From the NCBI GenBank assembly GCA_016617785.1, contig JADILM010000003.1, forward strand, positions 1,302,001-1,366,000: a stretch of 64,000 bases of DNA, in the 5' to 3' direction. A program made the translations under genes and the position numbers. The stretch's first letter is position 1. Each line of letters begins with the position of its first letter. Source of the DNA: Sporobolomyces roseus. Taxonomy: Eukaryota > Basidiomycota > Microbotryomycetes > Sporidiobolales > Sporidiobolaceae. Shown here piece after piece: positions 54,707-64,000 of the stretch. The notes beneath the pieces were generated by a model that was not told the origin of the DNA, did not search any database, and saw only the letters and a program-made list of their open reading frames with translations.

Positions 54707-57700
54707 TCATTGCGAACTTTGCTGAAGTCGAGTTTCGACATTGACACGATGATTTCGATTCTTGAAGTGAATGAGGAAGCCTTCGAAAGTCTGACCTGGC
54801 CCTAGGTTGTAAAGCTATAATGAACCACACAATTGAGTAAACGTTGAGAAACCTCGAGCATTTCATCAAAGCTCACCTTTCCTGGACAGTCGAGGCATCG
54901 AATTCTCCATTCATAAACAGAGGGATCTGCAGCTTTTGCTCTTGGGATCAACTCGAAACGATCGTCGACTTGCCTCGCTCGAAGGTCAGCTGCTGCTTCG
55001 AGCATCCAAGGAAGCGGTTCCGGCTGTTTTCGGAGAGAAAAGGGGGAAAAGATCATCAGTCTTCTATATCTCCTAAATCTGATCATCGAGATAATCTATC
55101 TCGTCTGAACTCACAAGAGCGGGACTCGGCTTTGGGGGAGGAAGTGGAGCAGCGGTATCACTCAGCGTGGCTTGAGGAGCAGCGAGCACCGGAGTTACGG
55201 TTTCGAGTGATCGAACGGGTTGAACGACTGCCGGAGGGGGCGGGAGTGGAGCTGGTGGTAGAGAAGCTTCTCTTTCGTCTTCATCTTCGTCGGAATCGGA
55301 GCCCGAATTCGAATCTTCCACGACGAAAGGAGTGTCCGGAGATCCATACTGATTCGGTCTTCGTTTCCTTCGAGAAGGTGCACGTACTGGAGCCGAGTCG
55401 TCCGTATCTTCATCGTCGTCGCCGTCGTCACCATTCTCTTCGTTTTTGATTCCTCCAATTTGTTCATCGGGTAGAGACGATGCGGGCGAATCTGCTCGAG
55501 AAGCGGTGTTCGGCAATCCAACTTGACTCGCTCGTTGTGGGTCGTCTACCGCGGGTGTACCTTCTGTCGAAGTTGCGACAGCAGAAACTTTCCCTTGTTT
55601 CTTTGGTTTGCCAGATTTCGTCTTGTTCTCCTCCTCGAGTCGTAATCGTAAATGAGTATCGTAATCGGTCGTGTACTGGCAGATACGTTGCTTCTTGTAT
55701 CGTTGATAGAATTTCCCTATCGAAAGAGGACCGGAGTGAGCGAGAACATTGAAACACGAGAGAAAGAAATTTCGAAACTAACCGCAAGCACCGCAAAGAT
55801 TGACAGTTCCCGTTGGACCTTTCCTTCGTCCGATTGCGAGACCATCAGGTACACCACTAGTTGAACAGAGAGGATGTGAGTACAGCTCGGTAAGGAAGTG
55901 ATATAGGAGAAGAGTTCACCAATTCGCACAATGCCATTTATCGTTGATAACATGAGGATGTAGACCAAACTCTCCTGGTAACCTCCGTAGACCTCTAGCC
56001 TCTTCTTCTTGTTCGAGTCGAGCTCGCTTCGCCATCGCGTTCGCTTTCGCGGCACCTCGAAGAGCTTTGGGTGAAGCTGGAGGAGCGGGACGTTCTTTTT
56101 GAACGAGACGAAGAGATGAAGTATTCGAGATGTCGAGACCTTCTGGCTTCGGTAGAGTAGGTCGAGGTACGATAGGATAAGGGTATGATAATTCGGGCAA
56201 AGGGTAAATGGTGTCTCCTCCATTCATTTGCAGTTGCATCAAGCCGGGTAAAGGTCTAGGGACGAGAGTTCGATGAGTTTTGACAGGTTCACGATCAGGT
56301 AGGTTGACCCCTCGTCCTTTCGTTTGTCGACGTTTCCTTCGAACCTCTCGTTCTCCTTCCTTGTCGTTTCGCTCGAGTTCCTCCATTGAAAGCATGGTGA
56401 GATTTGGCGAAAAGTCGTCGGCGGTATCGGATCGGAAGGTTTCGTAGAGGTCCGGCAGGAACTCCCTTCGAAGGTCGTCGTCTCCTATGAATCCTCCAGG
56501 TGCGTATCCAACAATCGCGAGCGATTTGACGTAGTTGTCGACTTGTTCTCGGATCGAATGAGCGATAGCGGTACTGCATTATTCGCTATGGATCAGTTGT
56601 GTACTGAAGAGCAAGAGAAGTACTTTGAGCTTACCGAAACTCGCCAGTCAACCCCAACTCTGCTGAGAAAGTTTCTGCGAACTCTTCAGGAGAATTACGA
56701 GGGTTACTGATATCCCATTCGAGCTTGTCGACCAGCTGCATCGAGTCGAGAGTGATATCGAGCTGCAGAGACGTTCGCTGTGAGCGGATTGAGCGCAGTC
56801 CGAAAGGGGGGAAAGGAGCTTACCTTGATCGTGATGCGAAGTTCTTCGCTCATAACCTCGTCCGGAATACTGAACTCCTTCAAATCGAGCGCTCCCTCTT
56901 GAATCGTTCCGTCCATTAGAGGTCTCCGTCGCTTCTTGCATGATCTCTCATCGAACCACTTCCGATTCTCCTCTGCCGTACCCAAGCCACCATCTCCGAG
57001 GTAACCATCGTAATCACCGCTTGATTCAGCATCTTCACGAGCTTTGTTGATACTCTTGATGATTTCTTTCACGAAGGGTCGTTCAGGTAGTCGAAGATCG
57101 GCACAAAGGTGAGAAGCGAAAACTTCTGGAGTAATTTCGGTCTCTGTTGTTGGTCTTTCGTTAGCGTTTGTGAGGGTATTTTCGATAGGAGATTCGTTGC
57201 TCACCAAGCAGATTCCAGGTGAACGTATCTCGCAGCTTCCAAGCTTCGTGTTCGATATCGAGTCGAATGGGAATCAGAACTTCAGGTCTCGAAGCTACCG
57301 AACGAAGTTGTCGTTTCGACCTGCACAGCAAAACGAGTGGATCAGCATGATGGTGATGAAGATGAAGAGGGGAAAGAGGCGAACAGCTTGACAGGCTTTC
57401 GCAAGTTACCCCTCCTCTCCTTCGCTTGTTCCCGATCTTTGTCATCATCCCACCTGATTCGAAACTGTCCCGGCGGACCTGGTGGTCCCAGCCAATCCTG
57501 ACCACTCAATACGTCTTCCGCCATCTCCATAATCTCCACTCGTTTCCCCCTCCTCGCAGCCGCTAACTCTTGTTCGTACTGTAAATCTCGATCCATCCAT
57601 CCTTTGACTCTAGCCTGATCTTCCGTCGAGATGGAAGGAAACGGATCTCCTGGTTCCATTGGTGTAACTCTGGCGAATCTCGAAGTGACAGGAACTTTGT

Positions 57701-57902
57701 GAGGAGGGCCATCATCGTCTTGGGGGAGGAGAAGGGAAGAGGAGGAAGAATGGTGAAGAGGTGGAGGGATCAAGCGAACGCCTTGTTGTTGTTGCTGTTG
57801 CTGTTGTATCTGTTGAATGATGGCTTGCTGCTGAGCTGGCGTGTACTGAGTAGATGGTCCTGGAGGAAGGGAGGGTTGAGAGTGGGGGGTTCGCAAAGAC
57901 AT
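54707..57902 (-). CDS. SWI/SNF or RSC subunit Snf5/Sfh1 with GATA-like finger
   Basis: SNF5/SMARCB1/INI1 family core subunit of a chromatin-remodelling complex. The Gln-rich N-terminus (IIQQIQQQQQQQQG) precedes the two SNF5 repeats: PEVLIPIRLDIEHEAWKLRD then VFASHLCADLRLPERPF, and MSEELRITIK with LVDKLEWDISNPRNSPEEFA. Farther on is a CX2CX20CX2C GATA-like finger: WHCANCGVPDGLAIGRRKGP with LCGACGKFYQRYKKQR, assembled from three exons. A long acidic disordered stretch leads to a C-terminal domain, EWRIRCLDCPGKLYNLGPGQ and FLIHFKNRNHRVNVETRLQQ, recovered only by splicing past an apparent stop near 55073; the true stop is at 54707. The finger plus this tail are known in fungal Snf5/Sfh1 proteins. 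Which complex it joins cannot be decided here. Confidence 0.92.
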
Positions 57903-58229
57903 CTTTCCAACTAGCTCCTCCTCTCGATAGCTATCTTCTCTACACTTTCAAGTATACCGTGTCTAGATGAGAGCTCCTGTTGAGACTGAAGTGTTGTTGT
58001 TTGTTGCGTGCGAATAATGATGAGAATAGAATCTGCTTGATTCGGGTTTTGTAGGCTTTCGGCGCGACTGTTACCGAGCTTGATAGGTTCTTTGATGCTG
58101 TCGAGCGTCACGGCAAGTCGGATGGTGATGTGTAGAAAGAGAGAATCGCGGAAACTTCTTTCACTCCTTCCACCCACTCCATAGTCCTTCTCCCCTCCCC
58201 GTAACCTGTTATAGACTCATAGAAACAAT
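57903..58229. promoter_or_regulatory. Divergent promoter, Snf5-like / F-box gene 1
   Basis: 327 bp between divergent starts. No site recognised; short overlapping frames on the minus strand are not supported. Confidence 0.45.
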
Positions 58230-60080
58230 ATGGCGCGATCGCAGGTGACCTGTAAGTCCCATTGCATTCTAGGAGTCGTTGTCGCTGATCTTCTATTCTC
58301 TTTAGATCGAATCCCTCCTCCTGTTTCACAGGGCACAAACCACCGATTCACCTTACCATCACAGAGTAGAAGCGACGACAAAGCCATAACCTTCGTTTCG
58401 AATCCCCTACTTCCTTCTCCTCTCTCGAACCTTCCACCTTCAGTCAAACTTCGCATACTCCAAATCGCAGCCCGACAGGACGAACACTTCCGATCGAGAG
58501 CAACGGGATATCAAAACACCAACGGAGTCTTGCATCGTCAATCGAGGCTTTACAGCAAGACTCTCCTTTCCCTTTCCCTCGTCAACAAAGAATTCGCATC
58601 TCTCGCTCAGCCTCTCTTCTTCAAAGAGATCAAGCGGATCGACAAGTGTGGTCAACCGATCTTCACTCTCGGAATCGCCCATCGTCACTCTCAGCACGTT
58701 CAATGTGTCGACCTTTCCATTCGAGATCGGATGAGGCACAATTACGACGATCCTCCCAACTCTCCCGACGCTCTCCTATCTTTCCTTCCCCTCTTCGTCA
58801 ACCTTTCGGAGATCACGTTCGATAGCAAAGTGCTGCAAGAGATCCTACCTCGCGCGGCTAACCCAGAGGCGCAAACTTTCGCCGCAAGACGTGGGTGTAT
58901 AACGTCGATAGGAGGTCAGGTCACTCTCCGAGTAATAGGGATGTCGCACAAGGAATCGTCGATTCTGGACGACTTTCCTCGATTGAAACACCTCGAACTG
59001 GTCGATCTCCCAGTCAAGGAGGAGAAGGCTTCGGGGCCACGTCTGCCAAAACTGTCGTTGTTCGGTGGTCCAGATACGGAAGAGCAAAAGGAGGCGAATG
59101 CGAAGAAGGAGGAACGGAAGAGGGCAATGGAGGAGGAGAAGAACAAGGAGGAGAAGGAAAAGAAGGATCTGGAGGAAAGGGCACTTCTCGATGCCATCGT
59201 TTCAAAGCAGGATCTCGAGTTTCTCGAAGTTCGGCAAACACGCAAGAAAAGGGTATATGCCTATGGGACCCATTCTCTTTCCCCGAATCAACCTCCTGTA
59301 CTCCCTCTCAACTGGATCCGATCGACTTGGCCGCAACTCAAACATATCTCCTTATCCGGTCCTCGAATCGTACAGAGCGATCTCGACTTCGTTGCGATGT
59401 TCAAGAACACCCTCGAAACTCTCATCGTTCGTCAAACTATGAATCAAAGGACTATCACAAAGACCCCTTCTCTCCCGAATCTTCCTCATCTCAAGTCTCT
59501 CACACTCGCAGCTCCTCACCCGGTCGAACTCTGTCGATTCCTTCGCCTCTCCCTTTCCCTTCGAACCGATTCCGATGGCGACACTCCTTTCAACGACCCG
59601 CTTCATTATCCTCTCCTCACCTTCCTCTCGCTCGACGGCGTTCCCGATTCTTCCCGCTTTGAACCCGTGCTATCCTTCATCCTCACTCATTCTTCGACCC
59701 TTCGTACTCTCGACTGTTTCGAATTAAGCGATCCTCTCAACTCATCCTCGATCGCATCGTCCCTTTCTCATCCTTCTCTCTCGAACGTTCACATCCGTAC
59801 CTCCGCCTATCCACCTAACTCCTTCCCCAACGATGCTTTCAAGATCGCTCAACCTGCATTCGACGATAGCGACGGGCCCGTCGATGAAGATGAGCTCCAA
59901 CTAAGAGAGCCGACCTCGGAGGAATTGGAGGAGATGATTGACAAGGCGCTGAGTTATGGTGAGAGGAGGATCGAGGAGGCGACGGAATCGTTCAAGCAAG
60001 ATGGTTCGGTGAAGGACTTGTTCGCATTAGCAGGACTGTACAAAGATTTGGATTCAGAGAGGGTAGCGAAGTTTGCTTGA
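58230..60080 (+). CDS. F-box/LRR-like protein 1 of tandem cluster
   Basis: First of three tandem paralogues. A small first exon (58230-58251, MARSQVT) and a 54-nt intron lacking in-frame stops lead to the main exon 58306-60080, giving 598 residues. An F-box-like motif (LSNLPPSVKLRILQIAARQ) is followed by SLVNKEFASLAQPLFFKEI and then degenerate leucine-rich segments: FTLGIAHRHSQHVQCVDLS, LLSFLPLFVNLSEITFD, FPRLKHLELVDLP and LPNLPHLKSLTLAAP. Such proteins usually recruit substrates to SCF ubiquitin ligases through Skp1. A highly charged Lys/Glu helix (EEQKEANAKKEERKRAMEEE) interrupts the repeats, and the C-terminus is a helical segment (ESFKQDGSVKDLFALAGLYK) resembling that of paralogue 2. Substrate unknown. 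If the first intron is retained the protein is simply 18 residues longer. Confidence 0.75.
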   Translation: MARSQVTCKSHCILGVVVADLLFSLDRIPPPVSQGTNHRFTLPSQSRSDDKAITFVSNPLLPSPLSNLPPSVKLRILQIAARQDEHFRSRATGYQNTNGVLHRQSRLYSKTLLSLSLVNKEFASLAQPLFFKEIKRIDKCGQPIFTLGIAHRHSQHVQCVDLSIRDRMRHNYDDPPNSPDALLSFLPLFVNLSEITFDSKVLQEILPRAANPEAQTFAARRGCITSIGGQVTLRVIGMSHKESSILDDFPRLKHLELVDLPVKEEKASGPRLPKLSLFGGPDTEEQKEANAKKEERKRAMEEEKNKEEKEKKDLEERALLDAIVSKQDLEFLEVRQTRKKRVYAYGTHSLSPNQPPVLPLNWIRSTWPQLKHISLSGPRIVQSDLDFVAMFKNTLETLIVRQTMNQRTITKTPSLPNLPHLKSLTLAAPHPVELCRFLRLSLSLRTDSDGDTPFNDPLHYPLLTFLSLDGVPDSSRFEPVLSFILTHSSTLRTLDCFELSDPLNSSSIASSLSHPSLSNVHIRTSAYPPNSFPNDAFKIAQPAFDDSDGPVDEDELQLREPTSEELEEMIDKALSYGERRIEEATESFKQDGSVKDLFALAGLYKDLDSERVAKFA

Positions 60081-60209
60081 AATTTGCGAAATTGCGAAAG
60101 AATTCGTCTGCTTCTCGCGGTGTTTGAGCAGTCCTTTCGCATCGTATCGAGAATAGTAGAGCCAGCGAGCGTCGTGGAGTCCTCCAGTTTTCATCATTGA
60201 ACTTTCGAA

Positions 60210-62028
60210 ATGCGAGAATCGCCTTCTCTCCTCACCTCAAGATCGCCTGAAGCTCTGCGCATCGATGATCATGACCTGTGAGCAATCTCAGACACGCTCA
60301 TGCTTGTCTTATAGCGCGTCTGACTCTCTCCAAATCGATTAGCTTCAAACCTTCCTCTCTCTCCGCCTCCGTTATCCATCAGTCTGCCAGCCGACGTGTT
60401 GGAACTGATAGTTAGGGAATGTCACCTCATGGACCAGCGCTCGAAGCAAGCAAAGTCCACGCCTGTGGAAGTCCTCGCTCAACGGGAGGAGTATAGAGGT
60501 CAACCGAGATTATTGAGCAAGTTGAGATTGACAAACAAGACACTTATGAGGATGGCTAGCAAGTACCTCTTCAAGGTGAGTCGTCGCGCTTCTCGCGAGT
60601 TTTCGCCGGAAATTTGGGAGTTTTCAGGCTAAATCGTTTTTCGTTTTGCTGCAGGTGGTAAAAGCCTCGCGCTGCAACGACCCAATCTTTCGCTTCAGTA
60701 TCGCAACGAACTACTCGACCCTCGTTCAAGGAATCGTTTTCGATGACACTGGCCGAAAAGCGCAAGGGGTCGAATCCGTCGAAATCCTCCTATCCTTTCT
60801 CCCTTTCTTCGTCAACCTTCGCTCGGCCTTTCTCACTCGGAACGGATTCTCCATGTTTGCTCCCCCGCCAGCAGAGCCATCGTCTTCATCCCACGGCAGA
60901 AAAAGGGAAATCGGTACTGATGCAAATTATTTGCTGCGACGTCAAGCCCTCAACGATCACACCCTCCGCCTGACTTCATTGCACCTACAAGAGAACTATC
61001 CGTTGGGTACGGTCGTGTACTGGCTCTCTCTCTGTAACGGGAAACTGAAGGAGTTGAGGTTAGAGGGAAATCAGTATTTACGACCCAAGGATGAAGCGGC
61101 ATCCAAGAAGTTTCAAAAGTGGTGGCCTTGCTTGACAAAGAAGATGGTCGAGCTCGACCTGGATAGACAAATGGGTGAAGGAGAAACGAAGAGGAGAAAT
61201 CTTGGGAAGATTCAAGAGACGTTTCCCGATTGGTTTCTCGAGACCCCATTTCCTCCCCTCGTTCGCCTCACTCTCCGGTGTCTCAACCTCGACCAGAACG
61301 ATAAACGCTTCTTCACCCTCTTTCAGGACACATTGAGACACCTCATCATTGAGCAGAATATGAAATTTCACTCGAAACACGCCGCAACATCGATCGCTCT
61401 TCCTCATCTCCCTCGTCTCGAAACCCTTCGCCTGATCGGACGATCGCAGGAAATCGACGCTACTCTGAGATCAACCCTCGACGACGCTGGACACGACTCT
61501 CCTCGCCCCTTTCCCTCCCTTCGTTCCCTCTCACTCCATTTCGCCGATTCTCCTTCCGCCAAGTCGCTCGCGACGATCGAGGCTTTCGTCTCTCGTCACC
61601 TCCAGAGTCTAGGTTTCCTCGAATGGAGTCGCAAAGATGGGGAATGGAGCCAAATCGATCTCGACAAAGTCAAGACCTGGTCTCTCGGCAATCTTCAGAT
61701 TAACCTCTCTTCGTCTACGTCCCGCTCCTCCCGTTCCTCCGACTCCTCTCACTCTTCCGTTTCATCTCATTCCTCCCACTTCTCCCACGCCTTCTTCGCT
61801 CGCGACCCATCCACCGTCGAAAATTACTTCGCTCAACCTATCACCGGATCAAAGGAGGATGAAAAGACTGCACAACGTCAGAAATTCGTCGAAGAGCTCA
61901 GGAACACGGCGGCTTACGGTCGAAGAGCTTTGGAGATCGCAGCAAGTCGGAAAGACGTCGACGAGTTGAAGAAGCTTGCTGTCAAATTGGGCTTACTCGA
62001 GGCGGAGAGGAATGCGGACTTTGTGTAG
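60210..62028 (+). CDS. F-box/LRR-like protein 2 of tandem cluster
   Basis: Exons 60210-60277, 60383-60575 and 60655-62028 join in phase to 544 residues. Exon 1 (MRESPSLLTSRSPEALRIDD) joins exon 2 to form the F-box-like motif HDLLPADVLELIVREC, then LSKLRLTNKTLMRMASKYLFK at the exon 2/3 border. Repeats align with paralogue 1: FRFSIATNYSTLVQGIVFD, LLSFLPFFVNLRSAFL, LRLTSLHLQENYP, LKELRLEGNQYL, LPRLETLRLIG and FPSLRSLSLHFADSP. A Ser/His-rich stretch near residues 430-450 separates the C-terminal helix (ALEIAASRKDVDELKKLAVK). It starts 130 bp after the end of paralogue 1. Likely SCF adaptor by F-box; substrate unknown. Confidence 0.78.
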
Positions 62029-62322
62029 ATCTACACCTCCCAGTGCTGCAACGTAATGAGCTTGCGAAGCGCGATCGAGTTGGGATTCCCTTGCGAGTGG
62101 CTTCTGAGTTTTTGGTTTTGCCCTCATTCAACAACTTCGACAAATCACTCCGACCACGCGTTCAGGAGCCCTTAGTCTGCTCGCATAGACAGGTGAGTCT
62201 ACTCGTGAAGCTTCCTTGTGCTTTCAGATGCAAGCGAGCTAAATCTTCTGAAGCATCACTTCATCTTGAATCGCGAATTCAGCTCTCCACAGATCATCAA
62301 CGACCTTCTAGTAGCGAGTATG

Positions 62323-64000
62323 ACACTCACAAGAGGCTCTCACAAACTCCCACACTCTGTCCTGCACCAAATCACGCAGTTTGTATCGGATGGAGAGATC
62401 GCTTTGAACAGACGGATTCAATCACTGCTGGAGGAACCCAAGCTATCGAATCAGACTAGGAAGTTGTTGGAGAAGCAGAAAAGGGATCTCGGAAAGATGC
62501 TCGGTACTCTGCGCCTCGTTAACAGAGAGTTCTCGAGGCTCGCAATCGAATTCATGAACTTCGTAAGTTCTCCACTCCTCTTTCGCCCCTACTTTGCTCC
62601 GCCGTCGCTAGGTATTCCTGACGATCGAAACTCCACGGTGTGCAGACAATCAGCGCAGAGAAGGTGCTCCTTTGCCCCGAGTTCCGACTAGGAATCGCTC
62701 AACGTCTCAGATCTCGCTTTCGCAAGGTTGTTTTCGACTTACCGTACTCGACGAGCCGAACAAGCGAGAACGACTTCCTCATTCAGCTCCTCCCCCTCTT
62801 CACGAATCTCTCGTCAATCTCCTTCGAAACCGGAACCGCCGAGATCTTCTTCAACTACTCTCGAGATCCAGGGCAGCTTCGTCTTCAGCAGGTCGAACAA
62901 CGTCGCCGCGTACTTGAACACATCAACCCTCGTATCACTTCGGTATCATTCGTCGGTCAGAAACTCGAACATGTCGTCGACCTCCTCCGAGTCTTCTCCA
63001 AAGATCGTCTCCTCGATCAAGCTGGATTGGACCGTCGCATCTCAAATAGACTCGACAAAGTGGGAGGACTTCTTCAAGATCCTGCCGCCATCAGTCAGGA
63101 CACTCGACGTTGACCGGAGTCCTCCGGAGGAGTCGTTGAAGGAGTCCGAGGAATCCAAGAAGGCGAAATCAGCGCCAAGCGGCACGAAGGAGGCAGCGAA
63201 AGACAAGCAGACTGTCGCAGCTCTTCCGAACTATCCGAAGGAATGGCTCGTCCCCTCGAATTGGCCATCCCTCACCAAACTCGTTCTTCGTGTACTGAGC
63301 TACACCTCGATCGATCACGATTTCCTCGCCCAGTTCAAGTCTCTCGAAGTCTTGGAGGTGCACCAGACTTATGGAATGGACGACATCGACATCATCTGGG
63401 GCGAGACGGCTGTCGAGCTCGAGACAAAGCTCGTCGCGATTCCTCCTCTCGCTCACCTTCGCTCCCTCTCACTGAGATGCATTCACCTGCTGTTTTGCAA
63501 AATCTTGCAACACACCATCTATGACCACGAGGAGAAGAAGGAGTTGACAGAGGGAGAGGATGAGCCGTCAGCTATGGAGGTGGAGAAAGACGGGGTTACT
63601 AAAGGAGGCGTGGAAAAGGCTGTGAAGGGAGATCCGGTGAAAGACACAGCAGGAGGCCGGGCAGAAGGTGGAGCGGGAGAGACGGACGGAACGAATGTCG
63701 AGGAGGAGGAGGAGCATCCCGCGATCCACTGGACTCCCTCTCTTTCGCGGGTCATTGACCCCGATTTTCCTTTCGTCGTCGGCTGCGATTCGTACCTGGA
63801 GGAACCGGACAGTATCTGCGTTCAAGAACAGACCTGGTCACGCCCTTTTCCAAACCTCGAGGAATTCACTCTTCAGAGTGTCGATCCCTGTATCGACGAC
63901 GACGAACTGTGGGACTTCATCGAAATTCACAGCTCGACGCTACGCCGCTTCAGCTTCTACAGTCTTGGACAGGACTGGTATCCGTCAGCTCGCGCAGATC
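62323..64000 (+). pseudogene. F-box/LRR-like gene 3, apparent frameshift, cut by window end
   Basis: Third paralogue. Exon 1 (62323-62562, MTLTRGSHKLPHSVLHQITQ) contains the F-box-like motif and LGTLRLVNREFSRLAIEFMNF; the intron sits at the same place as in paralogue 2. Exon 2 from 62646 continues FRLGIAQRLRSRFRKVVFDL and LIQLLPLFTNLSSISFE to about 62998, then the frame would stop at 63113. One base later the +1 frame is open from there to the window edge (nearly 1 kb) and clearly protein-like: KLDWTVASQIDSTKWEDFFK, WPSLTKLVLRVLSYTSID, LAHLRSLSLRCIHLL, FPNLEEFTLQSVDP. The break lies at the AAA in CTCCAAAGATC (63000-63002). It may be a real frameshift, a sequencing error, or an unusual 49-nt intron (62943-62991). 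The 3' end is outside the window. Confidence 0.65.

Noticed and set aside
51655..57902. Homeobox gene as part of a mating-type locus
   Set aside because: The homeodomain has standard spacing without the TALE insertion, there is no divergent HD partner, and neighbours are not typical of HD mating loci. The Ste5/Far1-like gene is nearly 50 kb away.
1..64000. tRNA, rRNA, CRISPR arrays, transposons
   Set aside because: I scanned intergenic stretches for tRNA-like arms, long inverted or terminal repeats and transposase or reverse-transcriptase motifs and found none. A tRNAscan and repeat search would be decisive.

Overview
The window looks like nuclear DNA of a basidiomycete fungus. Genes are dense (26 in 64 kb, on both strands) and most carry several short introns of about 50-80 nt with GT(G/A)AG(T/C) donors, CTGA(C/T)-type branch points and TAG/CAG acceptors. 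The products are typically fungal: an RTA1-like protein, a two-finger Urbs1/Fep1-type iron regulator, a Gef1-type CLC, mitochondrial Imp1 and a Ser-rich scaffold. The many introns per gene suggest Pucciniomycotina (Microbotryomycetes-like), but I cannot fix the genus. No transposon, rRNA, tRNA or CRISPR was recognised. I rebuilt gene models by hand from splice signals and reading frame, so outer coordinates include introns.

Layout. 0-9 kb: a small unknown gene (-) divergent from imp1 (+), then a large RING-PH-VWA scaffold resembling Ste5/Far1 (-) and a SYLF-domain actin/lipid protein (-). 9-22 kb: a kinesin-8 motor (+), an RTA1-like 7-exon membrane protein (-), the PP2A scaffold subunit Tpd3 (-), mitochondrial ribosomal protein bS2m (+), LSM4 (+) and a type IVb GATA factor (-). 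22-34 kb: a GRAM-TBC-EF-hand Rab GAP (-), an unknown single-pass membrane protein (-), an alpha-arrestin-like PPxY protein (+), OHCU decarboxylase of purine breakdown (-) and gluconokinase (+). 34-44 kb: the catalytic subunit of DNA polymerase delta with about 20 introns (+), the Urbs1-like iron regulator (-) and a NAT9-type acetyltransferase (+). 44-58 kb: a CLC chloride/proton exchanger (-), the HDEL receptor Erd2 (+), a DsbA/FrnE-like oxidoreductase (-), a homeodomain factor (-) and the SWI/SNF-RSC subunit Snf5/Sfh1 with a GATA-like finger (-). 58-64 kb: three tandem paralogous F-box/LRR-like genes (+), the last cut by the window edge and apparently frameshifted.

The genes are mostly unrelated housekeeping and regulatory functions with no operon-like logic; several pairs share short divergent promoters (imp1, Tpd3/bS2m, OHCU decarboxylase/gluconokinase, CLC/Erd2, Snf5/F-box 1). 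The points most worth a second look are the Ste5/Far1-like scaffold, the tandem F-box family with its frameshift, and several unusual gene structures: an LSM4 start codon alone in its coding exon, a GC-AG intron inside a GATA finger and a 15-nt exon carrying half of a CxxC site.
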